NCBI RefSeq assembly: GCF_016031655.1 | Contig: NZ_JACCHQ010000001.1 | Span: 827,020 to 891,019, forward strand | Source of the DNA: Bradyrhizobium glycinis | Lineage (GTDB): Bacteria; Pseudomonadota; Alphaproteobacteria; Rhizobiales; Xanthobacteraceae | Length of the DNA stretch: 64,000 nt | Direction: 5' to 3' | Shown: positions 34,944 through 43,777 of the stretch, piece after piece | How the letters are laid out: each line of letters opens with the position of its first letter | Numbering within the stretch: the stretch's first letter is position 1 | Notes under the pieces: model-generated | The model's input: only the letters and a program-made list of their open reading frames with translations | Database searches by the model: none | What the model was told of the DNA's origin: nothing | Position numbers and translations under genes: made by a program

Positions 34944-36917
34944 TCACAACCCCGTCGAGGCCTCGATCCTGAACTGCGCCAGCGCGATGGTTGGTTCCTG
35001 GTCGAGGACATCCATCAGCTGAAGCACCGGCAGCTTGCCGAGCGGTGTCAGCCTGATGCTCAGCGTTTGCCCTGAGGTCTCGACGAAGCCGGCGAGTGCA
35101 TCGACCGCGACCTTGGCATCGAGATTGGAGGCGGCGATCTTCTCGCCCTGGGCCCGGATCATCGCGACGATGGCGCTGCGCGCCCCATCGCGGCTGACAT
35201 TCTGCATGCGCGCGAACTGGGCCACGACCAGATCGACCACGCCGCGGTCGCGCAAGGAGAGCTCGATCGCGCCGGTCTCGACCTGCGCCAACTGACCCAT
35301 CACCTCGGACGGGTCCGTCGTGGTGAAGAGATCGCGCGGCACCTTGGCAAGGGCCACGCTCACCTGCGCCCTGGCGAGATTGCCGAGATCGAGCGTGGCG
35401 GGTGCGAGCGCGAATGCGCCCGACGATTCCGTCCAGGCCGCGCCGAGATCGAGGTCGATCGCGAGCTTGTCCACGCCTGCCACGATCAGCGGCTGCAGCG
35501 CCGGATTGGCGGGATCGGTCGGCGTGACCATCTTCACGACCAGATTTGCCTTGCTCGGGATCGATCCCACCAGCTGGCCCCAGTTCAGGCTGATGGTGTC
35601 GATGGTGATGGGCTGCCGCGCGGCGTTGTGGGGCGCAACCACGCCCTTGACCTCGGCGCCTTCGAGCACGCGGAACAGGCCCAGCATCTCTTCGGGCGGG
35701 GGCGGCTGGCCCTGCCTGCTGATGCCGGCCGCCCAGCGCATCAGGTTTGCCGCGCTGAACGATTTCAGCGCGAAGCGCTCCATCTTGAACGGCCCTTGCG
35801 GAGACGGCGTGTCGACGCCTTCGATCGCGAATTCGCCGTCGTGGTATCTGACCGCCTTGATCGTGGCCGTTCCTTGCGGAAGGCCCATCGACGTCTTGCC
35901 GATCTCGATCCGACCAATGCGAAGACCCTCATAGTATCCGGCGAGCTTCTCCATCACCTCGCGCGATTGCGCGGCGGTTGCGACCACCGACCGGTCCGTC
36001 GGCATGAGTGCAACGATCTCGGCCGGCCGGAATTTGGAGGGCTGCACCGCGATGTCCTCGAACCTGATCCCGTCGATCTCCATCCGCATGCCCTGACTGG
36101 ATTTCAGCACATAGGGGCCCGCCGAGATCTGCCTGTAGATGCGGTGATAGCTGTCGTCGGCGGCCTTCTGCGGGTCGAGCGCCGCGGCAATTGCGGTCGT
36201 GTCGAAATCGTTGACGATGATGTTGGAGAGGTCGCCGGTGAGCTTGTCCGGTTTGCCCGGCTGCGGCACGTCGATGGTGAAGACGGCGCGATCGACCTTC
36301 ATGGCCTCCAGCTTGCCGCGCTTGAGATTCTGGATCGCCAGCCCGGAATAGGTGATTTCGCCGCTTCCAGCGGCGGTGCCGCTCGCGTCGAAGGTCATGG
36401 TCAGCGTCGGAGCCGCGACTGATGATGCCGTGATTCTTGCGTATTGTTCGAGCACGTGACGATAAATGTCGAACAAGGAGCCGCCCGCCGGCGGATTGCC
36501 GCCGCGAATGGGGCCGGCATAGGCCCGGAGAGTGAGCTGCGGGATCTTGTAGGATGCCTTCAGCTTCGCGGCGCCAACCTGGTCCAGGGCGACGTCGAAG
36601 CCACTGATGTCGATGCTGTCGGCCGAGAAGCTGGCATCGTCGATCAGGCGAACGCCGGTGCCCTTGATGCCGGCGATCTTGACCTGCGCTTGCGGCTGGC
36701 CGGCTGGCGTGATTGCGATGTCGTCGACCGTGAGCGTCCGGGTCGCGAGCTCGAAGGTGATCTTGCCATGGCTCGCTTTGCCACCGCCCGAGCGGATTTG
36801 CGCGAACGCCGCCTCGACCTCGCTGGTCGCCCGGTGCTGGACATAGAGGTTGAAGCCGAACCATCCTCCCGCAGCGAGCACGGCAGCCACGACCAGGCCG
36901 ATCAGGATTCGCTTCAT
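34944..36917 (-). CDS. Large inner-membrane-anchored periplasmic protein of unknown function
   Basis: A 657-residue protein beginning MKRILIGLVVAAVLAAGGWF, a single N-terminal helix, followed by a long periplasmic part without cysteines or further helices. Repeated strand-rich passages (KITFELATRTLTVDDIAITP, GTATIKAVRYHDGEFAIEGV) suggest a beta-rich fold somewhat like AsmA/YhdP proteins that act in lipid transport, but the match is weak. ATG at 36917 is preferred over the frame start at 36959. No recognised family; neighbour of maeB but divergent. Confidence 0.7.
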   Translation of the reverse strand: MKRILIGLVVAAVLAAGGWFGFNLYVQHRATSEVEAAFAQIRSGGGKASHGKITFELATRTLTVDDIAITPAGQPQAQVKIAGIKGTGVRLIDDASFSADSIDISGFDVALDQVGAAKLKASYKIPQLTLRAYAGPIRGGNPPAGGSLFDIYRHVLEQYARITASSVAAPTLTMTFDASGTAAGSGEITYSGLAIQNLKRGKLEAMKVDRAVFTIDVPQPGKPDKLTGDLSNIIVNDFDTTAIAAALDPQKAADDSYHRIYRQISAGPYVLKSSQGMRMEIDGIRFEDIAVQPSKFRPAEIVALMPTDRSVVATAAQSREVMEKLAGYYEGLRIGRIEIGKTSMGLPQGTATIKAVRYHDGEFAIEGVDTPSPQGPFKMERFALKSFSAANLMRWAAGISRQGQPPPPEEMLGLFRVLEGAEVKGVVAPHNAARQPITIDTISLNWGQLVGSIPSKANLVVKMVTPTDPANPALQPLIVAGVDKLAIDLDLGAAWTESSGAFALAPATLDLGNLARAQVSVALAKVPRDLFTTTDPSEVMGQLAQVETGAIELSLRDRGVVDLVVAQFARMQNVSRDGARSAIVAMIRAQGEKIAASNLDAKVAVDALAGFVETSGQTLSIRLTPLGKLPVLQLMDVLDQEPTIALAQFRIEASTGL

Positions 36918-37163
36918 TCCCAGCTCCAGTTGCTCGTTTCGCACCGCGCAACCTGCCATATTCGCGAAACGCCGCGCGGTCCAGAGAAAGCTTTGGTTTC
37001 AAATATTTGACGGCGCGCCCTGTTGACGGGGACGCAATCGGATGTTGCCACCGGGCCTTCGGCCGTGCTTCATCCCGTTTCCATGACCCGGAAATGCGGT
37101 CCGCTTCGGCCGTCGCTCCGGATCCTGCATTTTTGAGGCCGGTAACGCGAGGCGAGACACCGC

Positions 37164-39473
37164 ATGTCGTCCTATTCTGATGATCTCCACCAGGCGGCGC
37201 TCGCCTACCACCGTCTGCCGCGCCCTGGAAAGCTCGAGATCCAGGCAAGCAAGCCGCTTGCCAACCAGCGCGACCTCGCGCTGGCCTATTCGCCGGGGGT
37301 CGCCGCGGCCTGCACCGAGATCGCCAAGAACCCGGCCGAGGCGGCCACGCTCACCACGCGCGCCAATCTGGTTGCCGTGGTCTCCAACGGCACCGCGGTG
37401 CTCGGCCTCGGCAATATCGGCCCGCTGGCCTCCAAGCCGGTGATGGAAGGCAAGGCGGTCCTGTTCAAGAAATTCGCCGGCATCGACGTGTTCGACATCG
37501 AGATCGCCGCCGACACCATCGACCGCGTGGTCGAGACCGTGGCCGCGCTGGAGCCGACCTTCGGCGGCATCAATCTGGAGGACATCCGCGGACCGGAATG
37601 CTTCGAGATCGAAGCGCGCCTGAAGGAGCGCATGAAGATCCCGGTCTTCCACGACGACCAGCACGGCACTGCGATCATCGTCGCCGCCGCCATCGTCAAT
37701 GGCCTCAGGCTGAACGGCAAGAAGCTGTCCGACGTCAAGATCGTGGCGTCGGGAGCAGGGGCCGCCGCGATCGCGACACTCAATCTCCTGGTCTCGATGG
37801 GCGCGCAGCGCAAGAACATCTGGGTCTGCGACATCGACGGCCTCGTGCACGAGGGCCGCAACACCTCGATGGACCGCTGGAAGGCGGTGTATGCGCAGAA
37901 GACCGACAAGCGCACGCTTGCCGAGGTCATCGGCGGCGCCGACATCTTCATCGGGCTCTCGGCGCCGGGCGTGCTCAAGCCTGATATGGCCAAGGCGATG
38001 GGCGACAAGCCTTTGATCATGGCGCTCGCCAATCCGGTGCCGGAAATCATGCCGGAAGAGGCGCGCAAGGCGCGCCCCGACGCCATGATCTGCACCGGCC
38101 GTTCCGACTACCCGAACCAGGTCAACAACGTCCTCTGCTTTCCCTTCATCTTCCGCGGCGCGCTCGATGTCGGCGCCACCGCGATCAACGAGGAGATGAA
38201 GCACGCCGCCGTCGAAGCCATCGCTCAGCTCGCGCGCGAGGCGCCGTCGGATGCGGTTGCGCAAGGTTTCGACACCGGCGAGACGCAGGGCTTCGGTCCG
38301 GGCTCGCTGATCCCGAGCCCCTTTGATCCCAGGTTGATTCTCCGCATCGCGCCGGCCGTGGCGAAGGCGGCGATGGAATCGGGCGTCGCAACGCGTCCCA
38401 TCACCAATTTCGACGAATACAGGGCGCTGCTCGAGCGCTTCGCCTTCCGCTCCGGCCTCGTCATGAAGCCGATGTTCGCCAAGGCCAAGACCCAGCCGGT
38501 GCGCGTGATCTATGCCGAAGGCGAGGATGAGCGCGTGCTGCGCGCCACGCAAGTCGTGCTGGAGGAAAAGCTGGCACGGCCGATCCTGGTCGGCCGTCCG
38601 TCGGTCGTGGAGGCGCGCATCAAGCGCTTCGGCCTCTCGATCCGCGCCGGCAAGGATTTCGACCTGGTCAACCCCGAGGACGATCCGCGCTACCGTTCCT
38701 ACGTGCAGTCCTATGTCGAGGTCGCCGGTCGCCGCGGCGTGACGCCGGATGCGGCGCGCACCGTGGTGCGCACCAACAACACGGTGATCGCGGCGCTTGC
38801 GGTGACGCGCGGTGAGGCGGACGCGATGCTCTGCGGCGTCGAGGGCCGCTACATGAGCCATCTGCGCCATGTCCGCGAGATCGTCGGCTTCTCGCCGGGG
38901 ATCAGCGACTACGCGGCGCTGGCGCTATTGATCACCAGCAAGGGCGCCTTCTTCATCGCCGACACACAGGTGCGGCCCAATCCGAGCGCGGAAGAGCTCG
39001 CCGAGATCGCATCGCTCGCCGCGGTCCACGTCCAGCGCTTCACCATCAAGCCGAAAATCGCCTTTGTCTCGCATTCGGATTTCGGCAGCTACGACACCGA
39101 TTCCTCGCGCAAGATGCGGCTGGCGACCCAGCTTCTGAAAGACAAGCATCCGGAGATCGAGGCCGACGGCGAAATGCAGGGCGACACCGCACTCTCCGCA
39201 GCTGCGCGAAGGATGGTGCTGCCGCATTCCAAGCTAGAGGGCGAGGCCAACATCCTCATCATGCCGACCCTGGATACCGCCAACGTCGCCTATCAGATGA
39301 TCAAGTCGCTGGCGGACGCGCTGCCCGTCGGCCCCATCCTGGTCGGCCCGGCGCGGCCCGCTCATATCCTCACCCCCTCGGTGACGGCACGCGGCATCCT
39401 CAACATGACCGCGGTCGCTGTGGTGGAAGCGCAGGAACGCGCCTCGCGCCAGCAGCCGACGTTGTTCACGTAA
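37164..39473 (+). CDS. maeB: NADP-dependent malic enzyme (malic enzyme/phosphotransacetylase fusion)
   Basis: A 769-residue cytosolic enzyme decarboxylating malate to pyruvate with NAD(P)+. The first ~430 residues are the malic domain ([47 protein letters not shown] nucleotide loop; [12 protein letters not shown]). The remaining ~340 are a phosphotransacetylase-like domain ([30 protein letters not shown]), which in MaeB is regulatory and acetyl-CoA responsive, not catalytic. Length is normal for the fusion. In nitrogen-fixing rhizobia, malic enzymes feed acetyl-CoA formation from dicarboxylates. Confidence 0.96.
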   Translation: MSSYSDDLHQAALAYHRLPRPGKLEIQASKPLANQRDLALAYSPGVAAACTEIAKNPAEAATLTTRANLVAVVSNGTAVLGLGNIGPLASKPVMEGKAVLFKKFAGIDVFDIEIAADTIDRVVETVAALEPTFGGINLEDIRGPECFEIEARLKERMKIPVFHDDQHGTAIIVAAAIVNGLRLNGKKLSDVKIVASGAGAAAIATLNLLVSMGAQRKNIWVCDIDGLVHEGRNTSMDRWKAVYAQKTDKRTLAEVIGGADIFIGLSAPGVLKPDMAKAMGDKPLIMALANPVPEIMPEEARKARPDAMICTGRSDYPNQVNNVLCFPFIFRGALDVGATAINEEMKHAAVEAIAQLAREAPSDAVAQGFDTGETQGFGPGSLIPSPFDPRLILRIAPAVAKAAMESGVATRPITNFDEYRALLERFAFRSGLVMKPMFAKAKTQPVRVIYAEGEDERVLRATQVVLEEKLARPILVGRPSVVEARIKRFGLSIRAGKDFDLVNPEDDPRYRSYVQSYVEVAGRRGVTPDAARTVVRTNNTVIAALAVTRGEADAMLCGVEGRYMSHLRHVREIVGFSPGISDYAALALLITSKGAFFIADTQVRPNPSAEELAEIASLAAVHVQRFTIKPKIAFVSHSDFGSYDTDSSRKMRLATQLLKDKHPEIEADGEMQGDTALSAAARRMVLPHSKLEGEANILIMPTLDTANVAYQMIKSLADALPVGPILVGPARPAHILTPSVTARGILNMTAVAVVEAQERASRQQPTLFT

Positions 39474-39495
39474 GGCGGTTTGCGACGCTGCCTTC

Positions 39496-39637
39496 GCCTC
39501 TCCCCGCGTGCGGGGGGAGGCCGGAATTTGCGAGAGCAAATTCCGGGTGAGGGGGACTCTCCGCGAGTCCGACTCTCACCGTGATTGCGGAAGCAGCCCC
39601 TCACCCCAACCCTCTCCCCGCAAGAACGGGGCCAGGG
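39496..39637. repeat. CTCACCC-type intergenic repeat with internal palindrome
   Basis: A 142-bp composite between maeB and doxX. It includes a perfect 11-bp inverted repeat CCGGAATTTGC-GAGA-GCAAATTCCGG and mirrored GGGTGAGGGG / CCCCTCACCC ends. This type recurs in Rhizobiales intergenic DNA. Confidence 0.7.
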
Positions 39638-39767
39638 GCGCACCATCCGAGCCTTTTGATCTCAAGCTTTTCAAAGCAGTTCGCCATTTCCCCGTTTGTA
39701 AACCGGCGCACGACTCTCCATAATCCCTTCAAGCGTTCCGCGCTCTGAGCTTGCCAAGAGGCCGATC

Positions 39768-40220
39768 ATGCCAGCGTTCGTGACTTTCGGGCGAATCCTG
39801 TTCGCCGTGCTGTTCATCTACACGGGCGCGACCAAGCTTTTTGCCATCCAGGCCACCGCCGACTTCATCGCCACCAAGCTCGTGGTGCCCGACGTCATCG
39901 CGCCTTACGCCAAGCAGGTCGAGACGGCGACCGCCATGACCATGCCGCAGCTCTTGGCGATCGCGATCGGCGGGCTCGAGATCATCGCAGGCCTGATGAT
40001 CGCGCTGAATTTCGGCGCGCGTTTCTTCGCGATGCTGCTGATCGTCTACGTCGCGGTCGCCACCGTCCTGTTCTACGATTTCTGGAATCAGCCGGCCCCC
40101 GACAACGCCAAGATGCTGGTCGACGCGCTCAAGAACCTCTCGATCATCGGCGCGCTCTGCATGATCATCGGCTACGGCCGCACCACCCGCCCGGCCGAGG
40201 CGGCCTACGGCGACGTCTAG
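39768..40220 (+). CDS. DoxX family membrane protein
   Basis: A 150-residue protein with four hydrophobic helices (RILFAVLFIYTGATKLF; PQLLAIAIGGLEIIAGLMIA; ALCMIIGYG). The family is linked to redox or thiosulfate-oxidation membrane complexes, but many members are uncharacterised. ATG at 39768 follows GCCGATC with an AAGAGG ribosome site. Convergent with the small RDD-like protein gene. Confidence 0.85.
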   Translation: MPAFVTFGRILFAVLFIYTGATKLFAIQATADFIATKLVVPDVIAPYAKQVETATAMTMPQLLAIAIGGLEIIAGLMIALNFGARFFAMLLIVYVAVATVLFYDFWNQPAPDNAKMLVDALKNLSIIGALCMIIGYGRTTRPAEAAYGDV

Positions 40221-40241
40221 GGCAGGGTATGACCGCCGCTT

Positions 40242-40496
40242 CTAACGCGCGCCGAGGATGCGCTGCCAGAGCGTGCCACCCAGCACCTTCCAGCCAAGAT
40301 AGAAGTACAGGGTGATCAGGGCAAACAGCACAAGAGCGGACGCGCCGTGCAGGCTGAAACCGTCCTTCGTTGTCTCGCCGGTAGCGGCGCCGACGGAATA
40401 GCCGCCGACGAAGAACACCGTCAGGAAGTCGAGAAAGCCGGCGAGGCCACGGCGCCAAAAAGGTTTTGGCGTCGATCGAGTATTGCTTGTCGACAT
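40242..40496 (-). CDS. Small RDD-like membrane protein
   Basis: An 84-residue protein with two hydrophobic helices: GLAGFLDFLTVFFVGGYSVG and ALVLFALITLYFYLGWKVLG. The GFLDFLTVFF / FYLGWKVLGGTLWQRILG arrangement resembles a shortened RDD domain. Unknown function; close to the secreted protein gene on the same strand (about 65 nt). Confidence 0.72.
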   Translation of the reverse strand: MSTSNTRSTPKPFWRRGLAGFLDFLTVFFVGGYSVGAATGETTKDGFSLHGASALVLFALITLYFYLGWKVLGGTLWQRILGAR

Positions 40497-40562
40497 CGAA
40501 GCAACCTCCTCTTGGCAGCCGCGCCGGACCGCCGGCTCAGGATTTCCCGTCTCGGCGTCTCG

Positions 40563-41042
40563 TCAGAGTTTCTTGGCATCGACGTCGATGCCGATGACCT
40601 TCCAGGCATTGTCGCTTTGCGCAAAACGCAGCTTGTACTTGACCCGGACATCGTCGTTCTTGAACTCGCCGGCGAGAACAAGCGCACCTTCCGAATCGAG
40701 CTTGGCCTTCTGCTGTGATTCGTAGTCGTCGGTGACGATCCCCTCGAAGAACAACTTCTTGCTGCGGAAGGATTCGAACGCGGCCGCCAGCTTCTCGGCC
40801 GTCATTTGTTCTTGGAACTGCTTCGAGCCCTTGGCAAGCAGGACCGAGTAGTTCCCGGTCATGTTGGCGTCGTTGAAGGTCATCAGCGTCGTGCGAACCA
40901 GCACGTCCTGCTCGTCGTCGGTCGGCAGGTCGATGGCGTACGCCGATGACGGCGACATCGCTGACAGGAAGGTCAGTGACACCAGGACGGCGATGGCGCC
41001 GAGAAACTTGCGGCAGGAGAGGGAGGCAAAAATCGAACGCAT
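40563..41042 (-). CDS. Secreted protein of unknown function, 159 aa
   Basis: Signal peptide (FLGAIAVLVSLTFLSAMSPS) followed by a soluble domain with LMTFNDANMTGNYSVLLAKG, KKLFFEGIVTDDYESQQKAK and a Lys-rich end. NTF2/Cif-like in length and pattern but not assignable with confidence. ATG at 41042 is preferred over the open frame to 41114. Situated 66 nt upstream of the RDD-like gene on the same strand, so probably co-transcribed. Confidence 0.72.
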   Translation of the reverse strand: MRSIFASLSCRKFLGAIAVLVSLTFLSAMSPSSAYAIDLPTDDEQDVLVRTTLMTFNDANMTGNYSVLLAKGSKQFQEQMTAEKLAAAFESFRSKKLFFEGIVTDDYESQQKAKLDSEGALVLAGEFKNDDVRVKYKLRFAQSDNAWKVIGIDVDAKKL

Positions 41043-41371
41043 GGTCTCTTTGTCCTTAATGAGAGGCCGGGCTATCGCCAGAGAGCGGAATGAAGTCGCA
41101 TATGCGATCTGCATAACAGAGAAGTTCTAATTTTTTGCTCGTGTGGGAAGGAGCTTTGGCTTCGCCGGTTCACGGCGCCTTAAACAGGCTCGGGATGAGA
41201 ACGTCTTGACTCCGCCGCACCCTCGCCATTCGGTACGGCTCTCTCTGTCTGCAACCGGGGATGCAGGAGCGTGCGCGACGACGGGCGCGGGCCGCGGCGA
41301 TTCCCTGAAAGCGGGCGGCTGGCTTCGGCGGCTCACAGCGGACTGGCGGCGATTTGCACCATGATCGTGAG

Positions 41372-41923
41372 CTATTTTCGCCGCCACGGTGTCACGGTCA
41401 CCTCATGCGCGGCGTCGAGAAGGTACGGCGCACCCGGCTTCATCCCGTGCGCAGCCAGCACCTCGTGAGGCGTTCGCTGGGGCACACCGACGAAGCAGCC
41501 CTCGCCGCCGGGCAGCCGCACATGCGGAGCCTCCGAGAGCCAGAACGTGTCGTAGCGATCCATGAACAGGTCGAACACGACCGGGCCGCCGATGACCGCG
41601 ACCATGCCGGAGGCGACGTCGGCGAAGGCGCAGGCCTCCTCGAAGCTGGCATGGGCCGGATTCCACAGCGTCGCGTTCGGCATCTCCGGATCGACGGTGA
41701 GGTCCCTGATCTTGCGGGTCAGGATCAGCCGCTTGCGCTTGGCCGAATTCGGCTGCTGCTCGTGCGAGTTGCGGCCGTGCACGATCAGCGCGGCGCGATC
41801 GAGCGCCTGCTCGAAGAACCGTTTGTCGCCTTCGAACTTCAGGCTGCCGGGCATGACGCGGCCCGCGTCGGCCAGCATGCCGTCCGCCGAGACGATGACG
41901 TAGCCTTCGAAGCGGAAAGACAA
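41372..41923 (-). CDS. Dihydrofolate reductase-like (RibD C-terminal domain) protein
   Basis: A 183-residue protein with the DHFR/RibD fold pattern: GYVIVSADGMLADAGRVMPG, ALIVHGRNSHEQQPNSAKRK, and GMVAVIGGPVVFDLFMDRYD. The usual NADPH-binding Gly-rich segment is visible. Family members reduce pterin or flavin-precursor compounds; the actual substrate is unknown. The frame ends 7 nt before the polysaccharide deacetylase stop region on the same strand, so they are probably in one operon. Confidence 0.8.
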   Translation of the reverse strand: MSFRFEGYVIVSADGMLADAGRVMPGSLKFEGDKRFFEQALDRAALIVHGRNSHEQQPNSAKRKRLILTRKIRDLTVDPEMPNATLWNPAHASFEEACAFADVASGMVAVIGGPVVFDLFMDRYDTFWLSEAPHVRLPGGEGCFVGVPQRTPHEVLAAHGMKPGAPYLLDAAHEVTVTPWRRK

Positions 41924-41930
41924 TGGCCTG

Positions 41931-42953
41931 CTATTCGGAGACGGTGGTCACCACCGAATTGACCGGGCGCTGGCTCACCGTCGGCAGCTTGATGTCCTTG
42001 AGCAGCTGCTGGTCGTGTTCCGGCAGGGTCGAGGCCGGGAACTTGGCACGCATCGCCACCACCTTGTAGCCGCCGGCCTTCAGCCGCTTGAGCAGCTCGG
42101 GTAGGGCCTCCGCGGTGTGCTTCTGGAAGTCGTGCATCAGGACGATGCCCTTGCCCTTGGTGTCGAGCTTCTTCATCACGGTCTCGACCACCTTCTCGGG
42201 CTTGGAGGCCTTGAAGTCGAACGAGTCGATGTCGCAGGAGAAGATCCCGACATTGCGGTTGCCGAGATAGGTGACCATCTCCGGCGGATGCTGCAGCGCC
42301 GGGAAGCGGAAGAACGGCGCGGGCGAGATGCCGCCCAGCGCCCACTTCACCGCCGCAAAGCCCTTCTCGATCTCTTCCTTGCGCTGCGCTTCGTTGAGCT
42401 TCTTGTTGTTGAGGTTGGCGTGCGACCAGGTGTGGGCGCCGACGGTGTGGCCAGCGGCGTAGACCTGCTTCAGGATCTCCGGCTCATAGGTCGCATGCTT
42501 GCCGATGATGAAGAAGATTCCGGTGGTGCATTCGTCCGCGAGGGCCTTGAGCACCGCGGGCGTGTTGCGCGGCCAGGGGCCGTCGTCGAAGGTCAGCACC
42601 ACCTCGTGGTCGCGCAGGAAGTCGAGTTCCTTGAAATGCTCGAAGCCGAAGCCGGGACCGCCCGTGGTGTCGATCTCGACGGTGCGGGCGACGCCGAGGG
42701 CGCCCGGCGTGTTGCAGGCCGCGCGGGCCGGCTGCGGCGCCTGTTTCGGCGGGGGCGGATTGACGAAGCCCGCTGGCGCCGCGGCCGCTGCTGCGGGCGC
42801 TGGAGCTGCAGGGGACGTCGCAGCCGCCGGTGTTGCCGCCGGCGCGGCTTGCGGTGCGGCCGCGGGCTTCGCGGCCGGCGTCTGCGACCATGCGGCGCCG
42901 GTCATCGCAACCGACATCGCCGCTGCTAGAATCAGTCCTGCCGCCACGCGCAT
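41931..42953 (-). CDS. Secreted polysaccharide deacetylase (NodB-homology domain)
   Basis: A 340-residue exported protein: signal peptide, an Ala/Pro-rich linker (PAAKPAAAPQAAPAATPA, residues ~28-60), then the NodB-type deacetylase domain. MT1 LTFDDGPWPRNTP carries the catalytic Asp pair, MT2 GAHTWSHANL the zinc His residues. Such enzymes remove N- or O-acetyl groups from cell-wall or capsular polymers. ATG at 42953 follows GAGG; the open frame begins at 43025. Substrate cannot be told. Same strand as the RibD-like gene below. Confidence 0.9.
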   Translation of the reverse strand: MRVAAGLILAAAMSVAMTGAAWSQTPAAKPAAAPQAAPAATPAAATSPAAPAPAAAAAAPAGFVNPPPPKQAPQPARAACNTPGALGVARTVEIDTTGGPGFGFEHFKELDFLRDHEVVLTFDDGPWPRNTPAVLKALADECTTGIFFIIGKHATYEPEILKQVYAAGHTVGAHTWSHANLNNKKLNEAQRKEEIEKGFAAVKWALGGISPAPFFRFPALQHPPEMVTYLGNRNVGIFSCDIDSFDFKASKPEKVVETVMKKLDTKGKGIVLMHDFQKHTAEALPELLKRLKAGGYKVVAMRAKFPASTLPEHDQQLLKDIKLPTVSQRPVNSVVTTVSE

Positions 42954-43118
42954 GGTGTTGTCCTCGAGATTGATCCCGTTGTTCCGCCGTGGCTTTTCGC
43001 CTGCGGCAAAAACCGTCCTGCCCAAAACAATCCTAGCCTAGATGGTGGGCCATCGCCATTGCAACGGCTGTTTGACCGCACGTCGCAATTGTGCCCAGCC
43101 GCATGGCGTGCACCTGCG

Positions 43119-43688
43119 TCACGTGTCGGCCAGGGCCCTGGCAATGGCGGTCTTGATCCGCGTGTCGGCCGGCTCCACGGCGGAGGGAAACACCTCGGCA
43201 ATATAGCCGTCGCGGCCGATCAGGTACTTGTGGAAGTTCCAGCGCGGAACTTCCTTCGGTCGGGCCTCGGCGGCCCACTTGTAGAAGGGATGCGCCCTCG
43301 CACCGAGCACCGCCGCCTTGGCCGTGATCGGGAAGGTAACACCATATTGGTGATGTGCGGTCTGCGTGATCTCGCTGCTGCCGCCGGGCTCCTGGCTGCC
43401 GAAATCGTTGGAGGGCACGCCGATCACGGTGAGTCCGCGCCCGCGAAACTCGCTCCAGATTTCCTGCAGGCCGGCATATTGCGGCGTGTAGCCACAGAGC
43501 GAGGCCGTATTCACCACCAGCAACGGTTTGCCGGTGAACGCTGCGAGGCGGATGTCGTCGCCTGACAATGCGGGGAAGGAGAAGGCGTAGGCCGAGATCC
43601 GGCTCATGGCGCCATCAGCGAGGGCGCGCGTGACAGGCGCAAACGCGCCCGCAAGAGTGACGCTCAGCGCGGTTCTGCGATTCATCAT
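43119..43688 (-). CDS. Glutathione peroxidase (Cys type), exported
   Basis: A 189-residue GPx with a Tat-like N terminus (MNRRTALSVTLAGAFAPVTRA). The catalytic NTASLCGYTPQYAGLQ has Cys where animal GPx has selenocysteine, and IGVPSNDFGSQEPGG is the second conserved element; PRWNFHKYLIGRDG completes the family. It reduces hydroperoxides, probably with thioredoxin or glutathione. ATG at 43688 or 43685. Convergent position relative to nothing; flanked by the deacetylase on the same strand. Confidence 0.92.
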   Translation of the reverse strand: MMNRRTALSVTLAGAFAPVTRALADGAMSRISAYAFSFPALSGDDIRLAAFTGKPLLVVNTASLCGYTPQYAGLQEIWSEFRGRGLTVIGVPSNDFGSQEPGGSSEITQTAHHQYGVTFPITAKAAVLGARAHPFYKWAAEARPKEVPRWNFHKYLIGRDGYIAEVFPSAVEPADTRIKTAIARALADT

Positions 43689-43777
43689 GACGGCGCCCCC
43701 CGAGATGATCCGAGGACAGATTACTCCGCAACTGCGACCTCGCGCGTCAACACAGCGTTATCGGTCCTGCGAGCGAG

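Noticed and set aside
36999..38870. Long minus-strand frame opposite maeB
   Set aside because: Antisense frame to a strongly conserved malic enzyme with low-complexity Arg/His/Asp composition and no recognisable motif.
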